NCBI GenBank assembly: GCA_019828595.1
Contig: JAHQRK010000003.1
Coordinates: forward strand, 868,001 to 932,000
Origin: Aphanomyces cochlioides
Lineage: Eukaryota > Oomycota > Saprolegniomycetes > Saprolegniales > Verrucalvaceae
Length of the DNA: 64,000 bases
Direction: 5' to 3'
Shown here: piece after piece, positions 53,573-64,000 of the stretch
Layout of the letters: each line of letters starts with the position of its first letter
Numbering within the stretch: the stretch's first letter is position 1
The notes under the pieces: generated by a model
The model's input: the letters and a program-made list of their open reading frames with translations, nothing else
What the model was told of the DNA's origin: nothing
The model's database searches: none
Program-made: the position numbers and the translations under genes

Positions 53573-55192
53573 CAGTCGTCCTTCAAAATAGTGATAACAC
53601 CAAAACTTAATATTTCTGAAAGATAATATATTTATGGCCAATTATAGATATTTGTTTATAGAGTTTTGAGGTGATGGTTATCAATCACCCATCACACCAT
53701 GCAGGTTCAAGAGAAGCCACGACGTCTACGCCTGAGCAAGGAGCAAAAAGAAGCCATGTTGCTCTATTACAGAGCCAATGGTCATATGACTCAGCGTAGT
53801 CTTGGCTCGCTGGGCTATGAAGAACTTCGGACTGCCATGCCCACCAGCCCAATCCACTGTAGTGACGATTCTCAAGAATGAGCTGCCGAAGGAACTTGCA
53901 CCAAGTCGTCGGTCATGCCACAAGGGTTTCTACCCCGAAGTCGAAGCAGAACTGACGACGTGGATATCAAAAGCTGAAACGTACGAAGTTCCAGTAGTCA
54001 CTGGCGAAATGCTGCGGTACAAGGCAGACCAAATTCGGACGCGTATATTGGCGGGCCTGAGTCCAAACGCACGTCAAGAGAGCCGTCTCTCAAGCGCTCA
54101 GTTTTCGAAGGCCTGGCTCTACCGATTCCAACAGCGACATGATTTGAAGATGCGGCATCTTCATGGTGAGGCCGCATCTGCAAATGATGCTGCTGTTGAA
54201 ACTGGTCGACGACGTTTGCAAGAAGTGACAGCAAACTACTCCAAGCAGAACATATTGAACATGGACGAAACTGCCTATTTCTATTGCTCTACTCCCAAAA
54301 CGACGATTTCAAGAAAAAGCATACGTGGGCGTAAAGATGTGAAGAAGCGAATAACCGTGGCTATAACGAGCGATGCTACCGGAAAAGCAAGACCGCCGCT
54401 TCTCTTCATTGGGCAAGCTCAACGTCCGAGGTGTTTCTCAAGAGATACAAGTGTGGACGTCTCGTCATGTTACACGTCATCAAAAAAGGGATGGATGACG
54501 GGAAACGTTTTCGCTGCTTGGATTACGTCATTGAATGATGAAATGAAGAGACAAGGAAGACACGTGCTTCTGCTTTTGGACAATGTGTCATCGCATAGAT
54601 TCGACGAAGCTTTGTCGAATGTTTGTGTTGAAATGCTTCCCCCGAATACGACAACTCACCTGCAACCCCAAGATGCCGGCGTAATCCACTCATTCAAGTC
54701 CAAGATTATGCAGGTGAAGACAAAATATGCTGTCGATAAATTTGACGAGCTCTTACGACGTGAGCACGAACTGGCGAACGACGAAATGAAGAAGGCGATA
54801 GAAAAGATTCACCACGTCGACGTGGTGACTGCAATGGAATGGGCGACTGCTGCTTGGGAGCATGTAACAGACAGGACAATCTCAAACTGCTGGAAACATA
54901 CGCAAATCTTAGATGAGGAATTGCATGAATTGATAGATAGGTTTCATGAATGTAATATCTGATGTTTATACTTGTGTTTAGTATTAAGTAAGGGGGGTTC
55001 CAGTCGCAAGGATTGTACTTGATTTTTGTATGTGTAGGGTTAGGGTTGCTTCCAATCGGGGAGTAGTATTATTTCACACTTTTGAAATGCCAACCCCTGG
55101 CGAAATCGACAGAAACCCGCCGAAAATGGATACTGTAAAAATTTATATCCGAAATTGTAAAATTTTGATATCACTATTTTGAAGGACATCTG
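53573..55192. mobile_element. Complete pogo-type element with TA duplication
   Basis: The 1620-bp element starts CAGTCGTCCTTCAAAATAG and ends in the complement of CAGATGTCCTTCAAAATAG (TIR about 24 bp, one or two mismatches). It is flanked by TA at 53571-53572 and 55193-55194, as in pogo/Tigger elements. It carries one transposase gene. Confidence 0.9.
53699..54962 (+). pseudogene. Pogo/Tigger transposase (DDE_1), one frameshift
   Basis: The frame from 53699 encodes the start of a CENP-B/Psq-type HTH (RLSKEQKEAMLLYYRANGHM). At CGTAGTCTTGGCTCGC near 53800 it must lose one T to continue into LARWAMKNFGLPCPP and the long second frame ending at 54962. The catalytic triad is NMDETAYFYC, LLLLDNVSSHRF and LQPQDAGVIHSF, i.e. 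the DDD form of pogo transposases with the last two Asp about 30 residues apart. The rest of the protein is uninterrupted, so the break is a single event or an error. Confidence 0.85.
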
Positions 55193-55306
55193 TACAATTT
55201 TAATCTTAATATAGTGTTTTATTTATTCTTCGTCCGGATCGGAAGGTATTATATACGGAAAATCCGCATAGCGAGGTGATGTGAAGTCTGCGCTCGTCGC
55301 CTTGGA

Positions 55307-57308
55307 ATGATGGAGGACCAAGAAGAACCGCTGGAAAACTTGATGGAATCATGCTATACTGATGCTACTCGCAACCACGCGTCGGCAGCGATGAAAAAGT
55401 TTGTTATGTTTTCTGTCACGCTACAATGACGGCAGTTTGAGCATTGAAACGATCAGAGCTGACGACGTCACGCAAGACCTGTTCGGCAAGTTCGCTGCTT
55501 TCTTTGTGTCCGATCCCGACATTGGGTTCTCCACATCCACAACATACCTCAGCAGTGTCAAGCGGCAAATCGTTGAAATTACCCGCACACGTTTCTTTGA
55601 CAACAACACTCATTGGTACAAAACACTCAGATCGACTCTGCGGAGAACATACATTGAGCAAACGTCGGCTCGTGGTGTTCCTTTACAAAATAAAGCACCT
55701 CTGATGCCGCTTGAGGACCTGCGAGTGATCACAACCGTCTGTGGATGCGCAATGAACCTCCTTCATTGAAAGATAGAACACTGCTTGCTTTACAGTGGGC
55801 TCTTGTTGGTCGCAGTTCCGATGTCGGAGACGTCGTTTTTCGGCAATTACAGTGGACGTGAATCGCAAGAAAACGGTACAACAACATTCAGTGTCTGTAC
55901 TTTCCACGGTCCTTGAATGGTCGTATGATCCACTACACTCACTGGCTGCTCAACTGGCTTCAGACCCTTTTGGTCTCTCTGAGAGAGTTTTCAGTCAAAT
56001 TGCCTTCGAAAAGGCTCAACAAGACAACGTTAGTGGCTATATCAATCGACTTCTCATCGGCCTCAGCGACAAGACTAATGAAATACAACTCACATCAAAC
56101 CTGCGTTCTCACTCTAGCCGACGTGGGGCAGCAGTTGTTGCTGCAGCTTGCGCCGACGTCAACCTCAGCGACTTAGCCCACAGAGGTCGCTGGACAATGG
56201 ACGGCTACAACACCATTCTTGAGTATATTGCTGAAACCAGCCACAGCGATCAAAAAGTTGCCAGAGTTCTTGGTGGTTGGCAGCAGCCAACTCAAATGAT
56301 TGAGCCAGCAAAACTAGAAACTGTCGGTGCAAAAGCCACACAACAGCAAGCATTTGCGCGACGCTTGATTGCAAACTACATGTCACGCTACAAAAGGAGT
56401 CGTTGGTGTTTGCCCTTGCGGCTGTTTTACTTCTTTACTACAGCGATACACATTCTACATGTCCACGACATGTCGTTCATGACACCATGGTGGCTGCTTG
56501 TACTGTTGTCTGTGAGCTCACAACGCGAGACGATGAAGTGGAGACTCTTCGAGTGTGGTGCAGCAGCGTACACCAGCGTTTTGTACGTGAAAATGTTGCA
56601 CGTCTTCCGCTCTCAGATTCAAGTGAAGGGGATGTCCTTCGCAGCAATTTTGCTTCTGCACTCAATCGAGTTGTCCATGCACAGAGCGACACAGCATCTA
56701 ACGTTGCTGCTCTACGTGGTGAGGTTCAACATCAAGGAGACGTGCAGCGAGAACTCGTAAGGCTGCAGCAGCAGCTATTCGAGCAGCAATTGGCAATGAT
56801 AGAGCAGCAAAAGAAACAGATCGAGTCGTTGGCAGCTATGCAAGCGATTATAGCTTCCTTTGTTCAGAACGTTCAACCATCCAGCCTACCTGTAAGTCTA
56901 TCGAATGACTCAAATGATGCCTCGTGTGCTGTGCCAAGTTTAAGCAGCACACCATGTTTGCCCCCTCCACGTAAATGGCCAAGTGATCTCATTGCTCTGC
57001 GTGGTTGGATGATGTCAAGTCTACTGTACAGATATTGGAGTGAACAACTCGAGACGATCCCTCTAGACGCAGCTTGTCGTGCCCAGCGCGACGCCAGAAG
57101 CATTGCAACAATTGCAAGAAACTTGCTTGGCTCCAGTGTTCCTGTTCCTCCTGGCGATTCTCCGTCGTCTCAATGGCAGGAAAGTGCTATGGCAGCCGCA
57201 GTAGAGGCTCAACGTCTTGCGCTAGCTCGCGTCAACGCCACGTCTGACGTTAAGAAGAGGAAAAAGACTGGTTCTCCACTTGGAATTTTGCGTGATTGGA
57301 AACGATAA
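55307..57308 (+). pseudogene. Crypton-type tyrosine recombinase, copy 3 (divergent, multiply frameshifted)
   Basis: This is a third tyrosine-recombinase transposon, only distantly like copies 1 and 2. The N-terminus MEDQEEPLENLMESCYTDAT is followed out of frame by RYNDGSLSIETIRADDVTQD. WALVGRSSDVGDVVF holds the first Arg. SHSSRRGAAVVAAACADVN (HxxRRG) and WTMDGYNTILEYIAE (Tyr) complete the active site. The last frame (to 57308) has a Gln-rich coiled coil (RLQQQLFEQQLAMIEQQKKQ) and a Lys/Arg tail. At least four frame changes (near 55400, 55730, 55855 and 56400) are needed to read it through. Confidence 0.75.
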
Positions 57309-60300
57309 TTGATAATATATGATTGTGCTGGTAAATAGCCTTCTCATCGAGCAAACTCTCACAATACAATTCAGCTTGCCAGCTCTAATCATTCACATTA
57401 CCGTGAAAGGTATAGCAAGACAACTTGCCTCCACTCTAGAACTTTTGTGCTCGTGATTGCTGTGCGCTTTCTAAACTTTGGAACTCTTAGACAAATGCTG
57501 TGGCCAACTTCATGATTTCACTAACCTGCTCTACAATTTAGCGGGATACTATGTCTACATTGGGCAAACCTGATGATCTCACTCTATCTTGCCCGTGTGT
57601 GGTTGATAAAGATGTATTGCATTCTCTTTTTGACTGGGATTCCGCTATATTTTATGAATAGACGAGGTGTTGAGGTGGAATCATGCTTGAGATGGAGTTT
57701 TCCATGAATACGTAAAACCCCGTGCGTGTGGATCGACAGTATACCCACCAGCTTCACTCGGTGATGCTCTAATCTGACAGTAGGATGACACTTCCATGGT
57801 TGTGGCTTCACATTTGACCTAACGCGCTTCAGTCGTCCGTGAAAAGTTATCACGATTGCTCAAGGCGTTCGAGATTATCTGCACTATCATGAAGCATTTT
57901 GAAAATCAGACTTGTGTCCATGAGTTCAAGCACTTCCTTCGTACAGATCAGAAGTTTAAACGCGTTAGACAACTTTTGACTCTAAATCACCCATTGATCA
58001 CTCTCGCTTGGTCAAAGCTTAGGGTGCGTCTGGCAAAATTTCAAAATCAAAATGCCATTTTCAGCTAAATTGGGATCAGCGATTTATGGCATATTCAAAA
58101 TGGAGGTAAAACCTCTATTTCGTAAAATGGCATTTTGGGAGCCTCCAGTGAGTATATCCCTACCAAAAATATAGGATTTGGTGCAAAACTCTCTGAGATA
58201 ATCAAGGTCATATTTTTACCTCAATTATTGAATTTGGCCTCAAAATGCCATTTTGGGCTTATTTATTGTAATATTTTCGGTTGCCAGACGGGCCCTTATC
58301 TTCCGATATTTATCACTTGAAATATAAATTTTGCGGTCATGACCAGGGTCATGACCAAGAAAATAAATATCAGAGATATAGTTTCCAAATTGGCTGTTTC
58401 TGAATAAATATTCGAGATATATTTAACTCTGGTCATCATACTAATTTTAAGCTAATACAAACACTCGTTGTCATCACTCCTGCCAAGGTCAAGATTATCA
58501 TGCTCCATGATGAGAGCCATCTCGACTGCTAGAACGGTCATTAGAAAGTTTACATGTCTTGTGATGCCTGATTTAAGCTTGAAAACAAGATTTTCGGTGT
58601 CCTATTGTGAAAGAAAAATGAAAAAACAGAATATTTTATCCTGGTCATAAAACGACCAAAAATGAACTATGACCGCAGTCATGACCGAGAAAACTCCATA
58701 TAGTTCCGAAAAATACAGGGAACGACGGAATTATGGCACTAGTGGTACTTCGATTGTTTGAAGTAAAATGACAACAAGAATTATCCAATGAAAATTCAGT
58801 GGGTACATTTATTACATATGATTGGATTAAAATTGATATTCTTTACCAACTATTTTCTAAGGCTGTGATTTCAAAACGTCACTGCAAGCACCTCAAACAA
58901 CTTGAACCAAGCATTTTCTTTATCTCGTACAGATAATTAAGAGTATATCGAGCTACGACATTGGAAATGATTTGAACCTCGATACAAGCACTGTGGGACT
59001 GCACACTTACTGCTTGTGATTGGGTGAATATATGTACGAACTTCGAACCTAAATTACTACATATGATTGGACAAAAGCCTTAATAATCGAAGTATTATGC
59101 ATTCGATTGCAATTTGGAGTTGGTTGTCCAATAGAATAGACTGAGCAAATCGACTAGGCAATCGACTAACCAATCAAAACACAGAAATTGAATCAATTTA
59201 GCCAGTTCGATTCGCCCTCTTCATGGCGTGAAAGAACATTCGATCGCAATGGTAGACGAAGTCCCGCACGAGGTGTCTCCTCATCGATACAACACACGCT
59301 CCTCTCCTGCATCGCAAACAGCACCGACTCCGGGCCAGCGTCCCGCATCACTATACACGTTGCGAGCTGAATTGTATGTGAAAGAAACCGTTTGCGCAAG
59401 AGATCACAGCGGCAAACGCTTGCATCCCCATGTGTTTGAAGCACCAAGTTGGGAAGCCTTCCGGCGACAGATCTTTGACCATTGTCTTGCTCATATGTTG
59501 CACAAGGCTTCTATTGTCATGAAGTGTACTTTTATCTTGATATGCCTCCAGTGGATGGAAATGTAAGTTGTATTTTAGCCTATCAGTGGCGTGGGACCTG
59601 ATGGAGCAATACCCAAGATATTTTCACTCTGGACTTATAAAATAACTTGGGTTTCATCCGGATAAGTCTCGGACCTGACGAGACCTCCGGGGTCCCACAG
59701 CTCCGATACCTGCAAAATATGTATGAAATTCCGGTCGGAAGATACATTGACTTGTTATCGGAATTTGCTGAGAGGAATATCGGCTTGTAAATTTTGACCA
59801 ATTATTTTATTGAATACGTTTGATTGGACAAATGTAATCGACTTAGTGATTTTCAGAGTTGTCGCCAAGCCACCTCCGGCTGCAAATAGCAAAAGAGTTC
59901 GTAGCGCTCATGCAATACGCATGGCGTTTAATATCACTATGTAGCTAGACTTTCAAGTGATGACAACGACAGAGATGAACGTTTGCTTTGCCCAGATCAT
60001 ACATAATGCGTAGTAAAAGTTTAATGTCTCACTCATCTACAACTCCCTCTGAACATGACATTTGCAAGAATGATCATGCTGATTTGAAATCTCGTGTACA
60101 AGACACAGTTTGAGACAGTCGTGGCGCGATAAGCGTGCCTTGTTTTCACAGCAGAGCAATAGAAGTTTCATACATAGACATCATTTTATACTAGTATCCT
60201 GTTATCATTTGAACAGATGATACAAATGAAATTCCAAACTATAGCTTCAAACTGGAGTTAGTGCTCATAGTATTTGCACTTTTCAGCTACAATGGGTCAA

Positions 60301-60873
60301 CATGATGGAGGCTTTCTCGGCTTAGCGAGGTGGAATTTCGATATAAAATCCACAAAATTGCAGCTAGTCAATGTATAGGCTACCTAGTGTTGTAGATAAG
60401 TCTTACTAGTGAACATGGTGAATGCTTCATTGTCTCCAATGCCTACTCCGTATGCATAGTAGAGCATGCGATCCTATAAATGATAACGTTATGATTTATT
60501 TTTGGCATGATTGGGTACATTTTTTGAATTTTTAGTTACTCTATTGGCCCACCCTATTGCTGAGGCCATCCTCAGCAAATTTGACAAGATATCTCCAATA
60601 GTGAGGCAATACAAAATATCATATATTTCGGATCAAATTAATGGCCGATGCACGAAAATACTGAGAGTTCTCTCAGCGATTCACATTTCTCATACTTAAA
60701 ATTTGTATTTCTCTCGACGAATTACAATTAATGGACCATAAACATTGAAGTTTTAAAAGCTTTTAAAACTCGATGCGAAATTTGACATGGGCGGGAAATT
60801 TCAAAAGTTCATTGCGCGGTTTGAAGTGCCATCATGGGAGAGCTATCAAAGTTCATTTGCGGATTAAAACGAC
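57309..60873. other. Long AT-rich non-coding region
   Basis: 3.5 kb without a supported gene. It contains the MITE at 58022-58295. GGTCATGACC palindromes lie near 58338 and 58348, with TCATGACCG near 58679. A plus frame at 59249-59566 (MVDEVPHEVSPHRYNTRSSP ...) ends abruptly and may be the N-terminal relic of a transposon protein. Confidence 0.5.
58022..58295. mobile_element. MITE with TTA target duplication
   Basis: The 274-bp element has ends GGGTGCGTCTGGCAA and the complement of GGGCCCGTCTGGCAA. It is flanked by TTA at 58019-58021 and 58296-58298. Inside, AAAATGCCATTTT-type segments are repeated in both orientations (near 58049, 58128 and 58243). The TTA duplication fits PIF/Harbinger, though the GTCTGGCAA end recalls some hAT MITEs. 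Confidence 0.78.
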
Positions 60874-61740
60874 ATGGCAGCATCATCAACAGAGTGGGCG
60901 AGCAAGTTTGGGGCTCCCATGGAGACCAAGAGTGTCTTAATCCAAAAGACTGTCGAGTACGTACGTGGCATGCTTCAGTCCAATGACGCCTCCCATGATT
61001 GGAACCACATTGAGCGTGTGTGGCGGCTTAGCGTTCGTCTTGCTCAAGAAGAAGGTGTTGAACGCATAGATTGCGTTGCACTTGCTGCTCTTTTGCATGA
61101 TATCGATGACTGGAAGTACACGGGATCCGATTCGACTGATCGGGCAAAAGCTTTTTTGCAATCACAGGTAGACATTCGACGACTTGGACGACATGATCAT
61201 CTTTTAAGCTAGGACCTCGATGAAGAAACTACTGCATTTGTACTCAAAATTATCCAAGGCATTGGATTCAAAGAAGAGCTCGGTGCCAAGATGGTATCTT
61301 GGACGCCGAAATGAGTCTTACTTTATCATTAGGTTGAAGTATTCCCTGAGCTAGCCTGTGTCCAAGATGCTGATCGCTTGGTTACCACCTGCTCGATGAC
61401 AATTCTAAGCTGAAGGAATAGGATGCCATTGGCGCCATAGGTATCGCACGATGCCTCACGTACGGCGGACACAAAAAGAGACCCTTATACGATCGAGATG
61501 TGCCGCCGCTTGAATCTATGGATAAAGCTGCTTACATGGCAAATAAAAATGGCAACACTCTCAACCACTTCTATGAGGTAGACATCTTGGGCCATGAATT
61601 TGCTCAAGCTGCCTTAGAAACTCTTCAAGCTCAAAGACATGATGAACACAAATGCCGGTCGTCGCATTGCACAAGAGCGTCATGAGTACATGGTGCAATT
61701 CGTGGATAAGCTCTTCTCCGAGATCTCTGGACTCTCGTAG
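60874..61740 (+). CDS. HD-domain metal-dependent phosphohydrolase
   Basis: Exons are 60874-61167, 61213-61293, 61333-61380, 61422-61577 and 61618-61740. Introns are 39-45 nt, all exons are phase 0, and the product is 233 residues. The HD motifs are SHDWNHIERVWRLSVRLAQE (first His of the metal site) and LAALLHDIDDWKY (the HD pair). A later Asp is in CVQDADRLDAIGAIGIARC. The C-terminus LKDMMNTNAGRRIAQERHEYM matches the conserved end of the YedJ-like subgroup. The exact substrate is unknown; nucleotides or small phosphate esters are typical. It is convergent with the ankyrin gene, 57 bp apart. Confidence 0.9.
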
Positions 61741-61797
61741 ACGAGAGAGAAGTAGCGAAAGCGAGATCGGCGATTAACCATCTTGGTAACGACGAAG

Positions 61798-62787
61798 TCA
61801 ATGAAATCGATCATTGAGCATTTGAGTGAACTTTTGGACGGTGGTTGAGTAGTCTCGAGCGATGTGAGCTGCCAAATAGGCGTAGACAGCATCATTATGC
61901 ATCTTCTTGGCCATTGCTGCGGCTTCAACTCTAGCAATAGTATAGCCATGCTCATAGAGGAATTCCACAACCGCGAGGTGGTTACCGGCAGCGGCTCCTA
62001 TAAGGGCCAGTTCGGTGCACCCTTCAGCTCGATGGAAATGTAGCCATCGCACCATGTCGAGATTGCCCTTTTGAGCTGCTGAGTCCATGGCATCTGTCGT
62101 ACAGCCCTCAGTACGGTTTGTATGAAGCCACTCCACGACGTGAAGGTGGCCATGGATTGCCGCGCCATTCATCGCTGTTGTCGTACAGCCTTCCCTTCGA
62201 TTTGCATGAAGCCACTGTAAAACATGGATATGGCCGTTCGTGGCTGCACCATCGAATGCAGTGGTCGTTCAGCCTTCAGAGCGATTACGGTGGAGCCACT
62301 GGACAACGTCGAGATTTCCTCGCAAGGCAGACATGTTCATGGCACTAACTGTTGCCCCTGGAATATTCTTCTTCGTCGCGAACTCAAGCACGTCAATTTG
62401 GGAAAACCATGCGGCGAGGTCCAATGTGTTATGGGGAAAGTCTTTGGGAAACTCATTGTGCATGTATTCAAGAACAGCACAGTCTCCAACCACGATGGCA
62501 TAAAAAACAACAATCGACTTCATATGTGGCAGACATTGGAATAAACGTGTGAGATGGCCAATGCCGTGTGTCTTGAGCCAAGGATCAAGGGTGGTTTTGA
62601 TTGCGTTGATGCCAACTTGGTCAATTGTATTGCGTACCATAGCCGAGACCGTCACAATTGGTAGCTTCAGCTTTGGAAATGCACGCATGTCTTCATAGAC
62701 ACCGAACTGGAACGATAGGATCCCAGCCAAGAGATCAGGCGACGCGAGGACGCCACTCGTCGACTGGGTTGTCTTGCATCGCTTCAT
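61798..62787 (-). pseudogene. Ankyrin repeat protein with in-frame stop
   Basis: The frame opens at 62787 (MKRCKTTQSTSGVLASPDLL). It runs through a capping region and repeats (LDLAAWFSQIDVLEFATKKN; NMSALRGNLDVVQWLHRNRS) to TGA at 62271-62269. It then continues in the same frame for about 156 codons (GAATNGHIHVLQWLHANRRE, GAAIHGHLHVVEWLHTNRTE, SAAQKGNLDMVRWLHFHRAE) to 61798. Every other repeat has EGCTT at the site of the stop, so TGA replaces a Cys codon (TGT or TGC). Apart from that one codon the gene is open. A MITE ends only about 5 bp upstream of the start codon. Confidence 0.75.
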
Positions 62788-62792
62788 TTCTG

Positions 62793-63104
62793 GGGTAAAT
62801 CTCACGATCGTGCCACTCGCACGCAATTTCTCAAAATCGTGCCAATTTTTAACAAAAATAGTTACCGACGTTGGTGGCGTATGCTGAAGTCATATTTACC
62901 CCTCGATCAGAGCAAATTCTTTCTCGCACGTTTTGGCTATTGAAATGAGAGACCCAAAAAAGACTCTAGCCTCGTACAAGCCTTCGAAATGCTGTGCTCG
63001 ATTGCCAGTGTTTCGGCTTATTATGTGCAGTGGCACGATTTGAGCAAAAATTGGCACGATTTTGAGAAATTGCGACCGAGTGGCACGATGGTGAGATTTT
63101 CCCT
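62793..63104. mobile_element. MITE with about 58-bp inverted repeats
   Basis: The left arm (62793-62850) and right arm (63047-63104, reverse complement) share segments such as CGTGCCACTCG and GCAATTTCTCAAAATCGTGCC at high identity. Motif TGGCACGAT recurs inside. No clear target duplication is seen. It lies directly 5' of the ankyrin gene. Confidence 0.72.
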
Positions 63105-63130
63105 AATTTCTGTCGTTCAAGTCGAGGCAC

Positions 63131-63536
63131 TACTTTACTAAAGCCCCCGCACTGTTTTAAACCCTCATACAAATTATTCGTGTAGATGTGTTTTAAACTC
63201 ACATACAATTCTGAATACTAATTACAAAGGCTTAGAAGTTGACAATGTTGCGGACCGTCAACGACCACTAAGCCCAAATCGCATCTTTATAGTGTTGCGC
63301 GCGTAGCGCGCGGGGTTCACGGTGGTTTGGGGTCAGGCCTATCTCTTCGAAGAGACTGAGCGTCAAGCCTTACGGATACACTTTGCCAATTTTTTTCGTT
63401 GCTGTAAATTTAAAATAATTTTTGATAATAAAATAAAGCTGCGGGGACTCATTTACAAGAGTGTGGATGTTTAAACCACATCTACACGTATAATTTGTAT
63501 GAGGGTTTAAAACAGTGCGGGGGTTATAATAAAGTA
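63131..63536. mobile_element. MITE with about 70-bp inverted repeats (TA type)
   Basis: The left end is TACTTTACTAAAGCCCCCGC. The right end is the complement of TACTTTATTATAACCCCCGC. Both continue through CACTGTTTTAAACCCTCATA and ACGTGTAGATGTG-like sequence for about 70 bp. The interior has a GC-rich palindrome, GCGCGCGTAGCGCGCG, near 63298. TA at both tips suggests a Tc1/mariner-type MITE. Confidence 0.75.
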
Positions 63537-63649
63537 CTGTTTTCCCTCTCACTTTTAAACGGCCCACAATTGATAATTTTTACAAATTAATATTATCAAA
63601 ATATAGAGTACTTTCAAACATTTGAATTGTATCATTTGTGTTTGAAGAC

Positions 63650-64000
63650 ATGTCCACCCCAAGGAAGACGAAGGCAAGAATGACATTGGATGACAAGCAC
63701 AAGTTGTGCCTCGAACATGCACTGCGTCCTGGTGCGTCTTATTCAGTGCTTTCAGCATGGGCGGCCGAAACGTTTAACCTTGCAAAACCGCCTACAAAGG
63801 CAACTATCGGAAACATAATCAAGCGCCAAGTTACTCGCTCCACCCGCGCTGATAGTAAAGAGCGATCGATTGACCGGCCAGTCGCACTCCCTGCAGTCGA
63901 AACAATGCTCGTTGGTTGGGTGCTACGTTGCGAAGAACTTGGTGTTTGCATAACGGGGGAGCTTATTCGAAAGCAAGCCCTTTTGATTTGCACACAGCTG
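63650..64000 (+). CDS. Pogo/Tigger-type transposase, N-terminal part (runs off the end)
   Basis: A frame of 117 codons is open from ATG 63650 to the window edge: MSTPRKTKARMTLDDKHKLC, then HALRPGASYSVLSAWAAETF and PTKATIGNIIKRQ. This is a Psq/CENP-B-type helix-turn-helix, followed by LPAVETMLVGWVLRCEELGV and ITGELIRKQALLIC, the second (HTH_Tnp_Tc5) DNA-binding half. It is not closely like the 53.7-kb pogo protein. The catalytic domain is outside the window. Confidence 0.75.
   Translation, partial: MSTPRKTKARMTLDDKHKLCLEHALRPGASYSVLSAWAAETFNLAKPPTKATIGNIIKRQVTRSTRADSKERSIDRPVALPAVETMLVGWVLRCEELGVCITGELIRKQALLICTQL

Noticed and set aside
1..64000. CRISPR array, bacterial operons, rRNA or tRNA genes
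   Set aside because: No regular repeat-spacer pattern and no conserved RNA segments were recognised; the window is clearly eukaryotic with spliceosomal introns.

Overview
The window looks like nuclear DNA of an oomycete, most likely a saprolegnialean such as Aphanomyces. The genes are compact and intron-bearing. Nearly every intron I could phase is only 36-55 nt long with GT/AG ends. Gene content fits a flagellate, osmotrophic stramenopile: N-acetylglutamate synthase, a kinesin-II KAP3 subunit, a secreted EGF-like surface protein, APC permeases, a secreted GH18 enzyme and an ANK-PH-RING protein. The mobile elements (intron-bearing Crypton tyrosine recombinases, PIF/Harbinger elements with Myb/NAM-like partners, pogo and Tc1/mariner elements) fit the same lineage. 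The genus is an inference; no rRNA or tRNA was recognised.

Layout. 0.5-21.8 kb is a gene-dense block: NAGS, a large membrane protein, two small-TIM chaperones, an NnrU-like protein, the EGF-like surface protein, an EndoU ribonuclease, an inverted pair of amino-acid permeases (the second broken by a Harbinger derivative and a stop codon), a gene fusing a PPR-like region to a CDIN1-type nuclease, and a GH18 chitobiase-like enzyme. 21.8-32.3 kb is a transposon graveyard with two related Cryptons, a Harbinger half-element and a Harbinger deletion derivative. 32.3-34.7 kb holds a CDK9/12-type cyclin and a FAM241 membrane protein. 34.9-42.1 kb is a second repeat block: a two-gene Tc1-like element, a mariner relic, a NAM-type Harbinger element and a MITE. 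42.2-53.3 kb is genic again: two decaying ankyrin paralogues, a triple-PWWP protein, ANK-PH-RING, a sulfotransferase, KAP3 and Hsp33. 53.6-64 kb is a third repeat block (complete pogo element, a third Crypton, MITEs, a partial pogo gene). It surrounds an HD-domain hydrolase and an ankyrin gene with a nonsense codon.

Gene models were built by hand by joining open frames at GT/AG sites and checking that phases close. Every multi-exon model listed with exact exons keeps frame from ATG to stop unless a break is stated. Several breaks are single-base indels, some in homopolymers, so assembly error has to be weighed against real decay.

The most interesting observations are: the PPR-PD-(D/E)XK nuclease fusion (PRORP-like in logic, but with a different nuclease); a palindromic TATCCGGATA motif just upstream of several mitochondrial-type genes; three tandem PWWP domains in one small protein; and a Tc1-like element with an accessory gene.
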